Positions 23,628 through 33,623 of a DNA stretch of 64,000 nucleotides are shown in pieces. A program made the position numbers and the translations under genes. The stretch is taken from the NCBI RefSeq assembly GCF_003173775.1, contig NZ_CP029552.1, forward strand, positions 3,138,001 to 3,202,000. The letters are read 5' to 3'. Numbering within the stretch: the first letter of the stretch is position 1; every line of letters begins with the position of its first letter. The DNA comes from Methylobacterium sp. 17Sr1-1. Its GTDB lineage: Bacteria; Pseudomonadota; Alphaproteobacteria; Rhizobiales; Beijerinckiaceae. The notes below the pieces were generated by a model that did not search any database, was not told where the DNA came from, and saw only the letters and a program-made list of their open reading frames with translations.

Positions 23628-26600
23628 TCAGTTCAGCGTGAAGCTCGCGCCGGCGCCGACGCCGAAGTCGCGGCCGGCAGCCACGCCCGTGGCGTTCACC
23701 CGCGCCCAGCCGTCCGGCAGGGTGTAGCCGAGGCCGAAGGAGGCCGCGCCCTCGCCGCGCCAGACCCCGCCGCCCGCCGCGACGCTGAGCTTGCCGGGCC
23801 GGTCGTCGAAGCGCAGGGCCGCCGCCGCGAGGCCGATCGCCGCCGCGCGCCGGGCCTCGCCGCGCACCTCGCCGACCTGGCGGTTCAGGTCCGCGAGCTG
23901 GCTGCCGAAGGCGGTCATCTGGCGCTGGAGCGGCGCCACCGCGGTATCGGTATAGGCGTTGGCCGCGGCCGAGGCGGCGGCGACGCTGCGGTCGGTATAG
24001 GCGTTGGCGTCCGCCCGCGCCTGCGCGGCGGCCTGGGTCACCTGACCGAGATTCGCCGCGTCGTTCGGCAGGAGGCCGCCGGCGACGTTGCGGATCAGCA
24101 CCGGCTGGTTCGGGTCGCCGCCCGCCAGCGTCATCGACTGGCCGCGCCCGCCGGTCGCCGGATCGACGTCGTAGCGCGCGCCGAAGGTGTCGACGGCGCC
24201 GAGGGCCGCGCCGACGCTGGCATAGGTCTGCCCGCCGATCGCATAGGACGGCGCCGTGAGGGTGCCGTCGGCGGAATAACCCGCCCCGCCGCCCAGCGCC
24301 CCGGCGAAGCCGCGGCCGACCGCCCGCAGCTGCCGGAGGTTGACCGCGTCGGTGTCCTGCGTGCCGCCGGCGACGTTGGTGATCTGCCGCTCGGCGCCGG
24401 CATCGCCGACGGAGACGGCGCCCTGGTTCGAGGCGACCGCGACGCCGGAGAACGCCTCGGTGGCGCCGTTCAGGCCGGCCCGGCTCGCTACCGCGCCGGC
24501 GCCGAGCGCCACGCCGCGGCCGGCGCCCGCGACGGCGCCCGGGCCGATCGCCACCGTGTCGGCGCCCTTGGCCTGGGCGGCCGGCCCAGTGCTGTTGACC
24601 GCGACGTAGCGGCTGCCGCTGGTGTTGAGGCTGGTCACCGCCGCGTCGAGGCTGCCGAGCGCACCGCCGACCGAGTCGTAGGTGCCGCCCTGCACCGTGA
24701 AGCGCGGCAGGGTCAGCGTCCGTCGGCGGCGACCCCCGCCCCGCCCCCGAGGGCAGTGGCGAGAGAGGCGGTGACGCCGTAGATCTGGCCGCCATTGACG
24801 CCCTCCTGGCTGCCGGCGGCGATCCGGCCGGCGCCGATCCCGGTGAGCGTGCGGGCCGCACCGGCGCGGTCGGCGAAGGCGACCGTGGTGCCGTCGGTGC
24901 CGGCGCCGACGGTGAGGCCGCGGGAGGCCGGGTCCTGCCGGACGAGGCCGAGCGTGCCCTGCTGGATCGCCGTGTCGAGCGTCGCGACCTGCTGGTTGGT
25001 CTGGTAGAGCTGGCCGCCATTGACGGCCTCGGTCGAGCCGGCAGCAAGGCGGCCGGCGGCGACGCCGGTGACGGTCCGTGCGTCGCCCGCGACGTTGACG
25101 AGGCTGAGGCTGGTGCCGCCGGTCATGGCGGCGATGCTGAGGGCCCCGGTCGCCTGATCCTGCCGCAGCAGCCCGATCGTGCCGGCGGCGATCCCGCCGC
25201 TCAAAGACGCAACCTGCTGGTTGGTGGCGGAGAGCTGGCCGCCGTTGACCGCGTCGGTCGAGCCGGCGGCGAGCCGCCCCGCCGCCACGCCGCGCACGGC
25301 GACCGGGCTCGATCCGCCCCTGGCGAGATCGACCGTCCCGGTCGGGTTGCCCGCCGCATCCGCCACGTACTGCACCGCGAGATTGTTCGTCGCCGCGAGC
25401 GCGCCGCCGACATCGGCGTAGCTGCGCCCGCCGACGCTGTAGCTCGGGGCGGTGAAGGCGCCGGTGACCGGATCGTAGGCTACGCCACCGCCGAGGCCCG
25501 TGGCGAGGGCGCTGCCGGAGAGGCGCAGCTGCCCGAGGGTCGCAGCATCGCTGTCGAGGAGGCCCGCCGAGAGGCCGGCGAGGCGGCGGGTGCCTTGGGT
25601 GCCGGTGAGGTCGACCAGCGTGCCGTCGGTGGACTTGCCGACCGTGAGGGTGCGGCTCGCCGGATCCTGCTGCACCAGGCCGACCACGCCGTTGGCGAGG
25701 CCGGTGCTCAGGCTGGACAGGCCGTTGGCATTGGCCGCGATGTCGGTCGCGTTGCGCGCGACCTGCTGGTTGGTGGCGGAGAGTTGGCTGCCGTTGACGG
25801 CCTCGGTCGAGCCCGCCGCCAGCCGCCCGGGGGCGACGCCGGTGACGGTCCGCGCATCGCCCGAGGCGTTGACGAGGCTGAGGCTGGTGCCGCCGGTCGT
25901 GGCCGCGATGCTGAGCGCCCCGGTCGCCTGATCCTGCCGCAGCAGCCCGATCGTGCCGGCGGCGATCCCGCCGCTCAAACCCGCGACCTGCTGGTTGGTC
26001 GAGAACAGCTGGTCGCCGTTCACCGCGTCGGTCGAGCCGGCGGCAAGCCGCCCCGCCGCCACGCCGCGCAAAGCCACCGGGCTCGTTCCGCCCCTGGCGA
26101 GATCGACCGCGCCGGTCGGGTTGCCCACCGCATCCGCCACGTACTGCACCGCCAGATTGTTCGTCGCCGCGAGCGCGCCGCCGACATTGCCGTAGCTGCG
26201 CCCGCCGACGCTGTAGCTCGGTGCCGTGAAGGCGCCGGTGACCGGATCGTAGGCCGCCCCGCCGCCGAGGCCGGTGGTGAGGGCGCTGCCGGAAAGGCGC
26301 AGCTGCCCGAGGGTCGCGGCGTCGCTGTCGAGGAGGCCCGCCGAGAGGCCGGCGAGGCGGCGGGTGCCTTGGGTACCGGCGAGGTCGACGAGCGTGCCGT
26401 CGGTGGTTTTTCCCACCGTGAGGGTGCGGCTCGCCGCGTCCTGCTGGACGAGGCCGACCGTGCCGGCCTGCACGCCCTGGCGCAGGTCGCCGAGACCGGC
26501 CGTATTCGCCGCGAGGGCGGCGGTGTTGCCGGCGACGCGCTGGTTGGTGTCGTAGAGCTGGGCGCCGGTCACCGCGTCGGTCGAGGTCGCCGCGAGGGTG

Positions 26601-29600
26601 CCGGCCCCGAGCCCGGTGAGGAGGCGCACGTCGCCGGCGCCGTTGCGCAGGGAGACGCGGGTGCCCGGCGTCGCGGCGCCGACCGTGATGTCGCCGCTCG
26701 CCGGATCCTGCCGGACGAGGCCGATCGTGCCGGCGGCCACCGCAGTCTGGAAGGCGGAGCCGGCCGCGCCATTGCTGTCGACGCGCTGGCTCAGGTCGTA
26801 GAGTTGGGTGCCGTTCACGGCGTCGCGGGAGCCCGATGCGACCCGGCCGGGGGCGACGCCGGTGAGCGTACGGGCCGCGCCGGCGCCGTTCGTGAGGTCG
26901 ACGAGCACGCCGTCGGTCCCGGCGCCGACCGTGAGCGCGCGGCTCGCCGGATCCTGCCGGACGAGGCCGATGCTGCCGGTCACGACGCCCTGGCGCAGGT
27001 CGGCGAGACCGCCGGCAGTCGCCGCGAGGCCGGCCGCATTGCCGGCGACCTGCTGGTTGGTCTGGTAGAGCTGGTCGCCGTTGATCGCGTCGGTCGAGCC
27101 GGCGGCGAGTCGCCCCGCCGCGACGCCGCGCAGGGCCACCGGGCTCGTTCCGCCCTTGGCGAGATCGACCGTCCCGGTCGGGTTGCCCGCCGCATCCGCC
27201 ACGTACTGCACCGCCAGATTGTTCGTCGCCGCGAGCGCGCCGCCGACATCGGCGTAGCTGCGCCCGCCGACGCTGTAGCTCGGCGCCGTGAAGGCGCCGG
27301 TGACCGGATCGTAGGCCGCCCCGCCGCCGAGGCCGGTGGTGAAGGCGCTGCCGGAGAGGCGCAGTTGCCCGACCGTCGCAGCATCGCTGTCGAGGAGGCC
27401 CGCCGAGAGGCCGGCGAGGCGGCGGGTGCCTTGCGTGCCGGCGAGGTCGACGAGCGTGCCGTCGGTGCTCTTGCCGACCGTGAGGGTGCGGCTCGTCGCG
27501 TCCTGCTGGACGAGGCCGACCGTCCCGTCGGCGAGGCCGGTGCTCAGGCTGGACAGGCCGGCGGTGTTGCCCGCCACCTGCTGGTTCGTCGCATAGAGCT
27601 GGCCGCCGTTGACCGCGTCGGTCGAGCCGGCGGCGAGCCGCCCGGCGCTGACGCCGCGGAGCGCCACCGGGCTCGTTCCGCCCTTGGCGAGATCGACGGT
27701 GCCGGTCGGGCTGCCCGCGGCATCCGGCACGTACTGCACCGCGAGGTTGTTGGACGCCGCGAGGGCCGAACCCACATCGCCGTAGCTGCGCCCGCCGACG
27801 CCGTAGCTCGGCGCCGTGAAGGCGCCGGTGACGGGATCGTAGGCCGCCCCGCCGCCGAGGGCGGTGCCGGTGGCGCGCAGCTGCCGGAAGGCCACCGCGT
27901 CGTTGTCGCGGAGGCCGGAGGCGAGGCCGGTGAGGCGGCGGTCGCCCTGCGTACCGGTGACATCGACGAGGGTGCCGTCGGTGGACTTGCCGACCGTGAG
28001 GGTGCGGCTCGTCGGATCCTGCTGCACCAGGCCGACCGTGCGTCGGCAAGGCCGGTCGTCAGGCTGGACAGGCCGGCGGTGTTGCCCTGCACCCGCTGGT
28101 TCGTCGCGTAGAGCTGCCCGCCGTTGACCGCATCGGTCGAGGCGGCGGCGGTGATGTCGCCGGGCGCGACGTTGTGCAGCCCGACCGGGCGGCCCCCGTC
28201 GCGCCGACGAGGGTGACGTCGTTCGAGGGCACGGCCGGGTTGGCGGTGGTGGGGCTCGCGGCGGTGGAATAGCGCAACGGCATCTGCGACAGGGCGACGG
28301 CGCCGCTGTCGACCGTGGCCGGGGCGAGCCCGGTGATCGACACGGCGGCGCCGACCGCGCCGCCGCGGGTCAGGTCGATGCCGGGCAGCCGGGTGCCGCT
28401 CCCGTCGCGGTCGTAGCGGAGCGCGAAGGTGTCGATCGCCTGGACGGCCTCCGTCGCCTTGGCGTAGGGGACGCCGCCATAGCCGAAGCTCGGCGCGGCG
28501 TAGGCGCCGGTCGCGGCATCGAAGCCGCCCCCGAGCGAGCCCGCCAGGCTGTCGCCGACCATGCGCAGCTGGCGCAGATTCACCGCGTCGGTCGCCCGCG
28601 TGGCGCCGGCGACGTTGGTGATCTGGCGCTCGGCGCCCGCCGCGCCCACCGAGAACTCGGCGTTGCCCGCGCCCAGCGCGACGCCGGAAAAGACCTCGTT
28701 CGCCGAGATCGCGCCGCGCAGGGCCGAGGAGCCGGCGCCGATCGCGACCGAGCGGGTGTTGGCCGCGGAGGCGCCGCTGCCGAGCGCGACGGCGTTGGCG
28801 CTCGTCGCCTTCGCCTGGCTGCCGAGCGCCAGCGCGCCGCCGCCGGACGCGGCGGAATTGTCGCCGATCGCGACGTTGCTCGCGGACGAGCCGGTGCCCG
28901 AGCCGTCGTTGCCGGCCTCGCCCGCGGCCGAGAGGCGGCCGATCGCGATTCCGTCGGGGCCATAGGCGCTGGCGACGAAGCCCTGGGCGAAGGAATAGGG
29001 GCCGATCGCATAGGATTGCCGGCCCAGAGCGACCGCGACGTCGCCCTTCGTGAGGTTGTTCGTGCCGAGCGCCATGGACGAGCGGCCCACGGCCTTGTTG
29101 TTGGAACCGATCGCGACGCTGTACGACCCATCGGCCTCGTTGTAGGAGCCGACGGCGGTCGAATTGAAGTAGTGGACCCCGTCCGAACTCAGGAAGGTCC
29201 CGGCGGAGTTCCTGTAGCCGACTGCGACTCCGCCACCCCTGCCGACCAGCGACTGCTTTCCGACCGCGGTGCCCGAGGGCGGTGTCGCATCGCCCGGAAG
29301 GATGCCGTTTCGCGCCGAACTGACCGGGTTGCTCATGGAGTCGAAGGCGTTCGGATCGCTCCCGACACCCGGGATGGCGACGCCGTTGGCGTCGCGGAAG
29401 TTGAGGTAGCCTTGGTCGTTGCTCGACGATTGCGCGTTCGTCCCGGAGCCGATTGCCACCGCCCCGCCGCCGGGAGCGTTCGCGCTGTACCCGCCCGCGA
29501 AGGACTCGGCGCCGCCGGCCGACGCTTTCGGGCCGACCGCCGTGGCGTTGTTGGTGCCCGCCGACGCGTTGTCGCCCGCGACGTAGGAACTTGTCTGCGC

Positions 29601-29705
29601 CTGGGCCCCGGTCGCAAGAGCGACGCCGAGACCGACCGTCAGGGCCGTCGTCGCCAGAAGTTCGCGGCGCAGCAACGGGCTCGGACGACCATACGCACTG
29701 AACAT
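23628..29705 (-). CDS. YadA-like trimeric autotransporter adhesin (three frame breaks)
   Basis: Repairing three single missing bases gives ~2026 residues: ~28194 (ggggg run; restores ATGGRPVGLHNVAPGDI), ~28040 (restores GLADGTVGLVQQD) and ~24718 (restores AADGTLTLPRF). Order: signal peptide MFSAYGRPSPLLRRELLATT...GAQA; head with many AxGxxAxAxGxxS left-handed-roll repeats (29.6-28.6 kb); about ten stalk/neck units with AGRLAAGSTDAVNGGQL-TNQQV; a second head-like block (24.6-24.4 kb); a coiled-coil; and a YadA anchor barrel at the C-terminus (GEARRAAAIGLAAAALRF to the end). The last residue is Asn, whereas these barrels usually end in an aromatic. Trimers would sit in the outer membrane and mediate surface or host attachment and autoaggregation. 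The start ATG has a GGAGG site upstream. Confidence 0.85.
25325..27745 (-). repeat. Long near-identical internal repeats in the autotransporter gene
   Basis: A block encoding GGRSYADVGGALAATNNL, AVQYVADAAGNPTGTVDLA and then RGVAAGRLAAGSTDAVNG occurs four times, with anchor positions near 27690-27745, 27160-27215, 26098-26153 and 25325-25380. The copies differ at few bases. They are separated by shorter neck units of the same theme. Such repeats allow length change by recombination and also complicate read assembly here. Confidence 0.85.
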
Positions 29706-30158
29706 GGCGACAGATAGCCTCCAGAACGTGCGGTGATCAGACTTCGCGCTCAGAAGAGCGAAGCAGAGCCGTCACGAGCCCTTGCACATCGATGCTGCAT
29801 GTCTGCAACCCTGGATCCCCGGCCCCGCTCGTGTCCGGGATCCACTCGGTCGCGCGACGGCTCTTGTTATCGCAGGGGCATTGAACAATCTGTTAAGGCT
29901 AACCTTTAGTTGGCAATCGGATCGGGCGCGGTCGGGCCCGCGGGCGGGGGATCGCCGCGCTCGGGCAACATTTTCCGGTCGCGCCAGTCCATCCTGCATA
30001 CCCGGACGACTTGATCCGCGCCGCCCCGGCCGCGACGAGAGTGCGGTGGAGCCGGGCCGGCCGATGGTCTAGAACGAAAAAAGAACAGGCGGGCCGGCGG
30101 CTTACGGTCGCGCTTGAGGCCGGATTCGGGGTCGCGGGACGGCGACGGGAGAGACGGG
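29706..30158. other. Intergenic region between divergent genes
   Basis: This 453-base gap separates the leftward adhesin gene from a small rightward gene. A lower-GC patch at 29878-29925 is the likely promoter region for the adhesin. An imperfect inverted repeat around ggatccccggccccgctcgtgtccgggatcc (29813-29843) could be a hairpin. No gene recognised. Confidence 0.4.
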
Positions 30159-30412
30159 ATGGCGATGCGGACGACCTTCATGGTGCAGACGTTCGAGGTG
30201 CACCGGAAGCGGTTGCGGCCGGGCGCGCGGGACGTCGCGCCGACGGAGAGCGGGGCGCTCAAGCGCGCCGAGGCGATCGCCGGCCGGATGCCGGGGGCGG
30301 CGGCCCTGCGGATCGTGGCGGACGACGAGACCGGCGAACTCGAGAGCGTGACGATCCTCGGCACCTTCGGCGAGATCCCGAGGATTTCGCCGAGCAGATC
30401 AGCGGCGGCTGA
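30159..30412 (+). CDS. Small conserved-looking hypothetical protein (one frame break)
   Basis: From the ATG at 30159, just after GGGAGAGACGGG, the frame reads MAMRTTFMVQTFEVHRKRL and continues to ILGTFGEIP. One missing base near 30382 (cccgaggat) restores PEDFAEQISGG and a stop at 30412, giving about 84 residues. Without repair the frame runs into unlikely sequence to 30542. There is no signal or known motif. The ending after repair looks natural, but I cannot name a family. Confidence 0.5.
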
Positions 30413-30553
30413 CGCCCTCTTCCGCGCGGACGGCGCGGCACGATCGAAGACGACGCGGCATCACCGGAGCATCACCCGCGCGAGCACAGTCGGGCGATGC
30501 TCAGCAGACTTGCGTTGGCGGGCGAACGCTTCGTCCGCTTAGGCTTTTGTTTC

Positions 30554-30599
30554 AGCAGATTTTCGTCGCAAAGCCGGCACCCCTTTCGCGAAATCTGCT
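30554..30599. repeat. Palindrome family D, copy 1
   Basis: An inverted repeat agcagattttcgtcgcaaa ... ctttcgcgaaatctgct (about 17-bp arms, ~10-base loop gccggcaccc) ends 19 bases before the ATG at 30619. A related palindrome with the same design (agcattttctgcgacgaa ... ttcgtcggaaaatgct, loop ccggcatccac) lies at 43678-43722. It is probably a dispersed repetitive hairpin, though its position in a 5' leader could also affect translation. Confidence 0.65.
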
Positions 30600-30618
30600 T
30601 GGCAACGAGGAGAGGACC

Positions 30619-30894
30619 ATGGCCTTCAAGGCGAAATCCGCGGCCGAGACCAAGGCGGCAGAACTGGCCGCGATCCTGATCCGGATCGCGGACCGGGACG
30701 GCGCGCCGGTTCAGGTCGGCGTCGATGAACTCCGGCGCGCGAGCCCGCGCCTGACGCCGCTGGCGATCGGGCAGATGTTCCGCCGCCACCGCGACGACCT
30801 GGAGGCGGCCCTGTCGGAGCGCGGCTATACGCTCGTCGACTACGCCGATCAGGGGCCCGGGCGCGGGATGGAGTTCGAGATCGGCCCGGCCTGA
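30619..30894 (+). CDS. Small hypothetical protein (91 aa)
   Basis: The 91-residue protein starts at the ATG at 30619, four bases after a strong GAGGAGAGG ribosome site. It is predicted helical, soluble and charged (MAFKAKSAAETKAAELAAIL; GQMFRRHRDDLEAALSERGY). The FRRHRDDLEAAL helix might bind nucleic acid, but I recognise no family. A rho-independent terminator follows at 31041-31070. Confidence 0.65.
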   Translation: MAFKAKSAAETKAAELAAILIRIADRDGAPVQVGVDELRRASPRLTPLAIGQMFRRHRDDLEAALSERGYTLVDYADQGPGRGMEFEIGPA

Positions 30895-31040
30895 CCGCGC
30901 CTCATGCGCCGGACGCATGGCACCCCGCGCGAGACACCGGATTGTGCACTGCGGAAAAGCATGGGATACATGACTCACGCAAGGACGCGATGGCGTCGCG
31001 GACTTGCCAGCCCTCTTGGGCGTTTCCTCCCTAGACTTCG

Positions 31041-31070
31041 GGCCGCTCGCAAGAGTGGCCTTTTTTCTTT
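31041..31070 (+). terminator. Rho-independent terminator
   Basis: Stem ggccgctc / gagtggcc (one G-T style mismatch) with loop gcaa, followed directly by ttttttcttt. It lies 147 bases after the small gene ending at 30894 and 250 bases before poxB, so it separates the two transcription units. It is a rare clear T-run in this GC-rich window. Confidence 0.8.
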
Positions 31071-31320
31071 TCGGGCCCTTGCTTTTTGTCATCTCTTGAC
31101 GAAGCCGGACGAAACGCCTGCCTTTGCTTCGGCGACATGGCTTAGGCCGTCTCGACCGACCGGCTTCCGGCCCGCCCCGGACCCGACCCGCTCCCACCGC
31201 CGCGCGTCCCCTTTCGGCGAACGCGCCCTAGATCCGGCTTCGGGGTGGGGCGCCTCGACGAGAGACTTTTCCTTTCCCGCCGCGGCCGAGCCGCGGCGGC
31301 GCAGCGCGCAGGAGCTTGTC

Positions 31321-33054
31321 ATGACGGGCCGTACCATCGCCGATCTCTGCATCGAGACCCTGGAACATGCCGGCGTGGAGCGCGTCTACGGCGTCGTCGG
31401 CGACAGCCTGAACGGCCTCACCGAGGCGATCCGGGCGCGGGGAAACATCCGCTGGGTGCATGTGCGCCACGAGGAGGTGGCGGCCTTCGCGGCCTCCGCC
31501 GACTCGCAGGGGACGGGCGGGCTCGCGGTCTGCGCCGGCTCCTGCGGCCCCGGCCACCTCCACCTCATCAACGGCCTCTACGACGCCCACCGCTCGCGCA
31601 CGCCGGTGCTGGCGATCGCCGCCCACATCCCCTCGGCCGAGATCGGCACCAACTACTTCCAGGCCACCCATCCGGAGGCGCTGTTCCGGGAGTGCAGCCA
31701 TTATTGCGAGCTGGTCTCCGATCCGGCCCAGCTGCCGTTCGTCCTCGAGATCGCGATCCGCACGGCGATCGGAAAGGGCGGCGTGTCGGTGGTGGTGATC
31801 CCGGGCGACGTCGCCCTGAAGGAGGCGCCGGAGCGGGCGCTCGCCGCGCCCGCGACGCTGGCTCCGAAGCCGCCGATCGTCCTGCCGCTCGCCGGCGAGC
31901 TCGATGCGCTCGCCGACCTCCTCAACGGATCGCAGAAGGTGACGCTGTTCTGCGGCCGCGGCTGCGCCGGGGCGCGCGACCAGGTGATCCAGCTCGCCGA
32001 GGCGCTGCAGGCGCCGGTGGTGCACGCGCTCGGCGGCAAGGAGCACGTCGAGAGCGACAACCCCTACGACGTCGGCATGACCGGGCTGATCGGCTTCTCC
32101 TCCGGCTACGCCGCGATGGAGGCCTGCGACGCCCTGCTCATGCTCGGCACCGACTTTCCCTACCGCCAGTTCTATCCCGAGAAGGCGAGGATCGCGCAGG
32201 TCGACATCCGGCCGGAGAATCTCGGCCGCCGCTGCCGGCTCGATCTCGGCCTCGTCGGCGACGTCGCGGTGACGATCGCCGGCCTGCTGCCGCGGCTGAA
32301 GGGCAACCGCGATTCGGCCCATCTCGATCGCTGCCTGAAGCATTACGCCAAGGCCCGCGAGGGCCTCGACGACCTCGCCACCGGCAAGCCCGGCCGCAAG
32401 CCGGTCCACCCGCAATACCTGACCAAGCGGGTCAGCGAGGCGGCGGCGCCCGACGCCGTGTTCACCGCCGATGTCGGCACGCCGACGATCTGGGCGGCGC
32501 GCTACCTGACGATGACGCCGGGCCGGCGGCTCGTCGGCTCCTGGGCGCACGGCTCGATGGCGAACGCCATGGCGCACGCGATCGGGCTCCAGGCCGCGTT
32601 GCCGGGCCGGCAGGTGATCGCGCTCGCGGGCGACGGCGGCTTCACCATGCTGATGGGCGACCTCCTCACCCTGGTGCAGGAGAAGCTGCCGGTGAAGGTG
32701 GTGGTGTTCAACAACGGCACGCTCGGCTTCGTCGAGATGGAGATGAAGGCCGCCGGCTACCTCGAGACCGGCGTCGCGCTCCAGAACCCCGACTTCTCGG
32801 CCATCGCCCGCGCCGCCGGCCTGCACGGTCGCCGGGTCGAGGATCCGGGCGAGCTGGAGGGGGCGCTCGCCGAGATGCTGGCCCATGACGGCCCCGCCCT
32901 CCTCGACGTGGTGACGAACCGCCAGGAACTCGCCATGCCGCCCCGGATCCAGGCCGAGCAGGTGAAGGGCTTCAGCCTCTACGTGATGCGCGCGGTGATG
33001 AACGGCCGCGGCGACGAGATCATCGAGCTGGCGAAGAGCAACCTGATCCGGTGA
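31321..33054 (+). CDS. poxB: Pyruvate dehydrogenase (quinone)-type TPP/FAD enzyme, PoxB
   Basis: The 577-residue protein starts at the ATG at 31321, after an AGGAG site. It has the three domains of the acetolactate synthase/pyruvate oxidase family. The TPP-N domain (~1-165) has the activating glutamate in [13 protein letters not shown] (~50); the FAD/central domain covers ~185-320; and the TPP-C domain has the metal-binding [12 protein letters not shown]...NN motif (~437-464). PoxB oxidises pyruvate to acetate and CO2 and passes electrons to ubiquinone at the inner membrane. The C-terminal ~25 residues would form the membrane-activated lipid-binding segment. Related acetolactate-synthase-like enzymes are an alternative, but [16 protein letters not shown] is PoxB-like. 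Confidence 0.88.
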   Translation: MTGRTIADLCIETLEHAGVERVYGVVGDSLNGLTEAIRARGNIRWVHVRHEEVAAFAASADSQGTGGLAVCAGSCGPGHLHLINGLYDAHRSRTPVLAIAAHIPSAEIGTNYFQATHPEALFRECSHYCELVSDPAQLPFVLEIAIRTAIGKGGVSVVVIPGDVALKEAPERALAAPATLAPKPPIVLPLAGELDALADLLNGSQKVTLFCGRGCAGARDQVIQLAEALQAPVVHALGGKEHVESDNPYDVGMTGLIGFSSGYAAMEACDALLMLGTDFPYRQFYPEKARIAQVDIRPENLGRRCRLDLGLVGDVAVTIAGLLPRLKGNRDSAHLDRCLKHYAKAREGLDDLATGKPGRKPVHPQYLTKRVSEAAAPDAVFTADVGTPTIWAARYLTMTPGRRLVGSWAHGSMANAMAHAIGLQAALPGRQVIALAGDGGFTMLMGDLLTLVQEKLPVKVVVFNNGTLGFVEMEMKAAGYLETGVALQNPDFSAIARAAGLHGRRVEDPGELEGALAEMLAHDGPALLDVVTNRQELAMPPRIQAEQVKGFSLYVMRAVMNGRGDEIIELAKSNLIR

Positions 33055-33088
33055 GCGCGGGGCGCGAGGCCGCCCGGAGCAGGAAGAG

Positions 33089-33146
33089 GCGCAGGCCTCT
33101 CCTCGCCCCGGGCGCAGGGCTGTCCGGGAGAGGGGCAAGCCTGCGC
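33089..33146. repeat. GC-rich hairpin downstream of poxB
   Basis: Inverted repeat gcgcaggc (33089-33096) / gcctgcgc (33139-33146), with an inner cctctcctcgccccgg / ccgggagagggg pairing. It lies 35 bases after the poxB stop with no T-run. It may end poxB transcription or be a dispersed repeat. Confidence 0.5.
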
Positions 33147-33623
33147 TTCGCTGCCATCGACAGGACGCAGACGGAAACCCTGCGGGGCACGTCGCATCGT
33201 GCCCGCTCCTCCACAGGCTCGGATGGCGCGCGAAGCACCGCCGCATCGCACACCGGGTTCCGCTGCGAAGGATCATCCGAGCTTCGCCACGGCGATACCT
33301 ATGTCTTTCGGCCTAGGCGTATCCGCCCGGACCACGCCTGACCCTGCGTCGGCGTTTCGCCTTTGCCGGCCGGCCGGCGCCACGATCCACGTCTCTCCTC
33401 CCGGGTACTTCGCACAAGCGCGGCCGGACCGAGCGATGATCTCCATAGATCAACGCATCGCATCTCCATAGAAATTCCTCGATGCTCTCATTGTAATAGC
33501 TATAAAACATAGTCCTTGTTAGCGCTCAGCGATTTTGCCATTCGGTTTCCAGCCGCGGCCCCGTGTCCTGTTCATGGTGTTGTCGGCCGCGGTCAGCGTT
33601 CCCGCTCGCCCTGGATCTTCGTC
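33147..33623. promoter_or_regulatory. Leader/promoter region of the iron-uptake operon
   Basis: This gene-free stretch precedes the TonB receptor. An 11-base direct repeat, atctccataga, occurs at 33439-33449 and 33462-33472 (23 bases apart). A lower-GC segment follows with TATAAA at 33501-33506. These are candidate operator and -10 elements. I could not match them to a Fur, Irr or RirA consensus with confidence. Confidence 0.35.

Noticed and set aside
25595..28111. 838-codon open frame on the plus strand inside the adhesin gene
   Set aside because: It is antisense to the repeat-rich adhesin; high GC and the repeats keep the opposite strand open. Its composition is Gly/Arg/Ala-biased with no domain or ribosome site.
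31228..33276. 682-codon open frame on the minus strand
   Set aside because: Antisense to poxB, which shows complete TPP-enzyme motifs.
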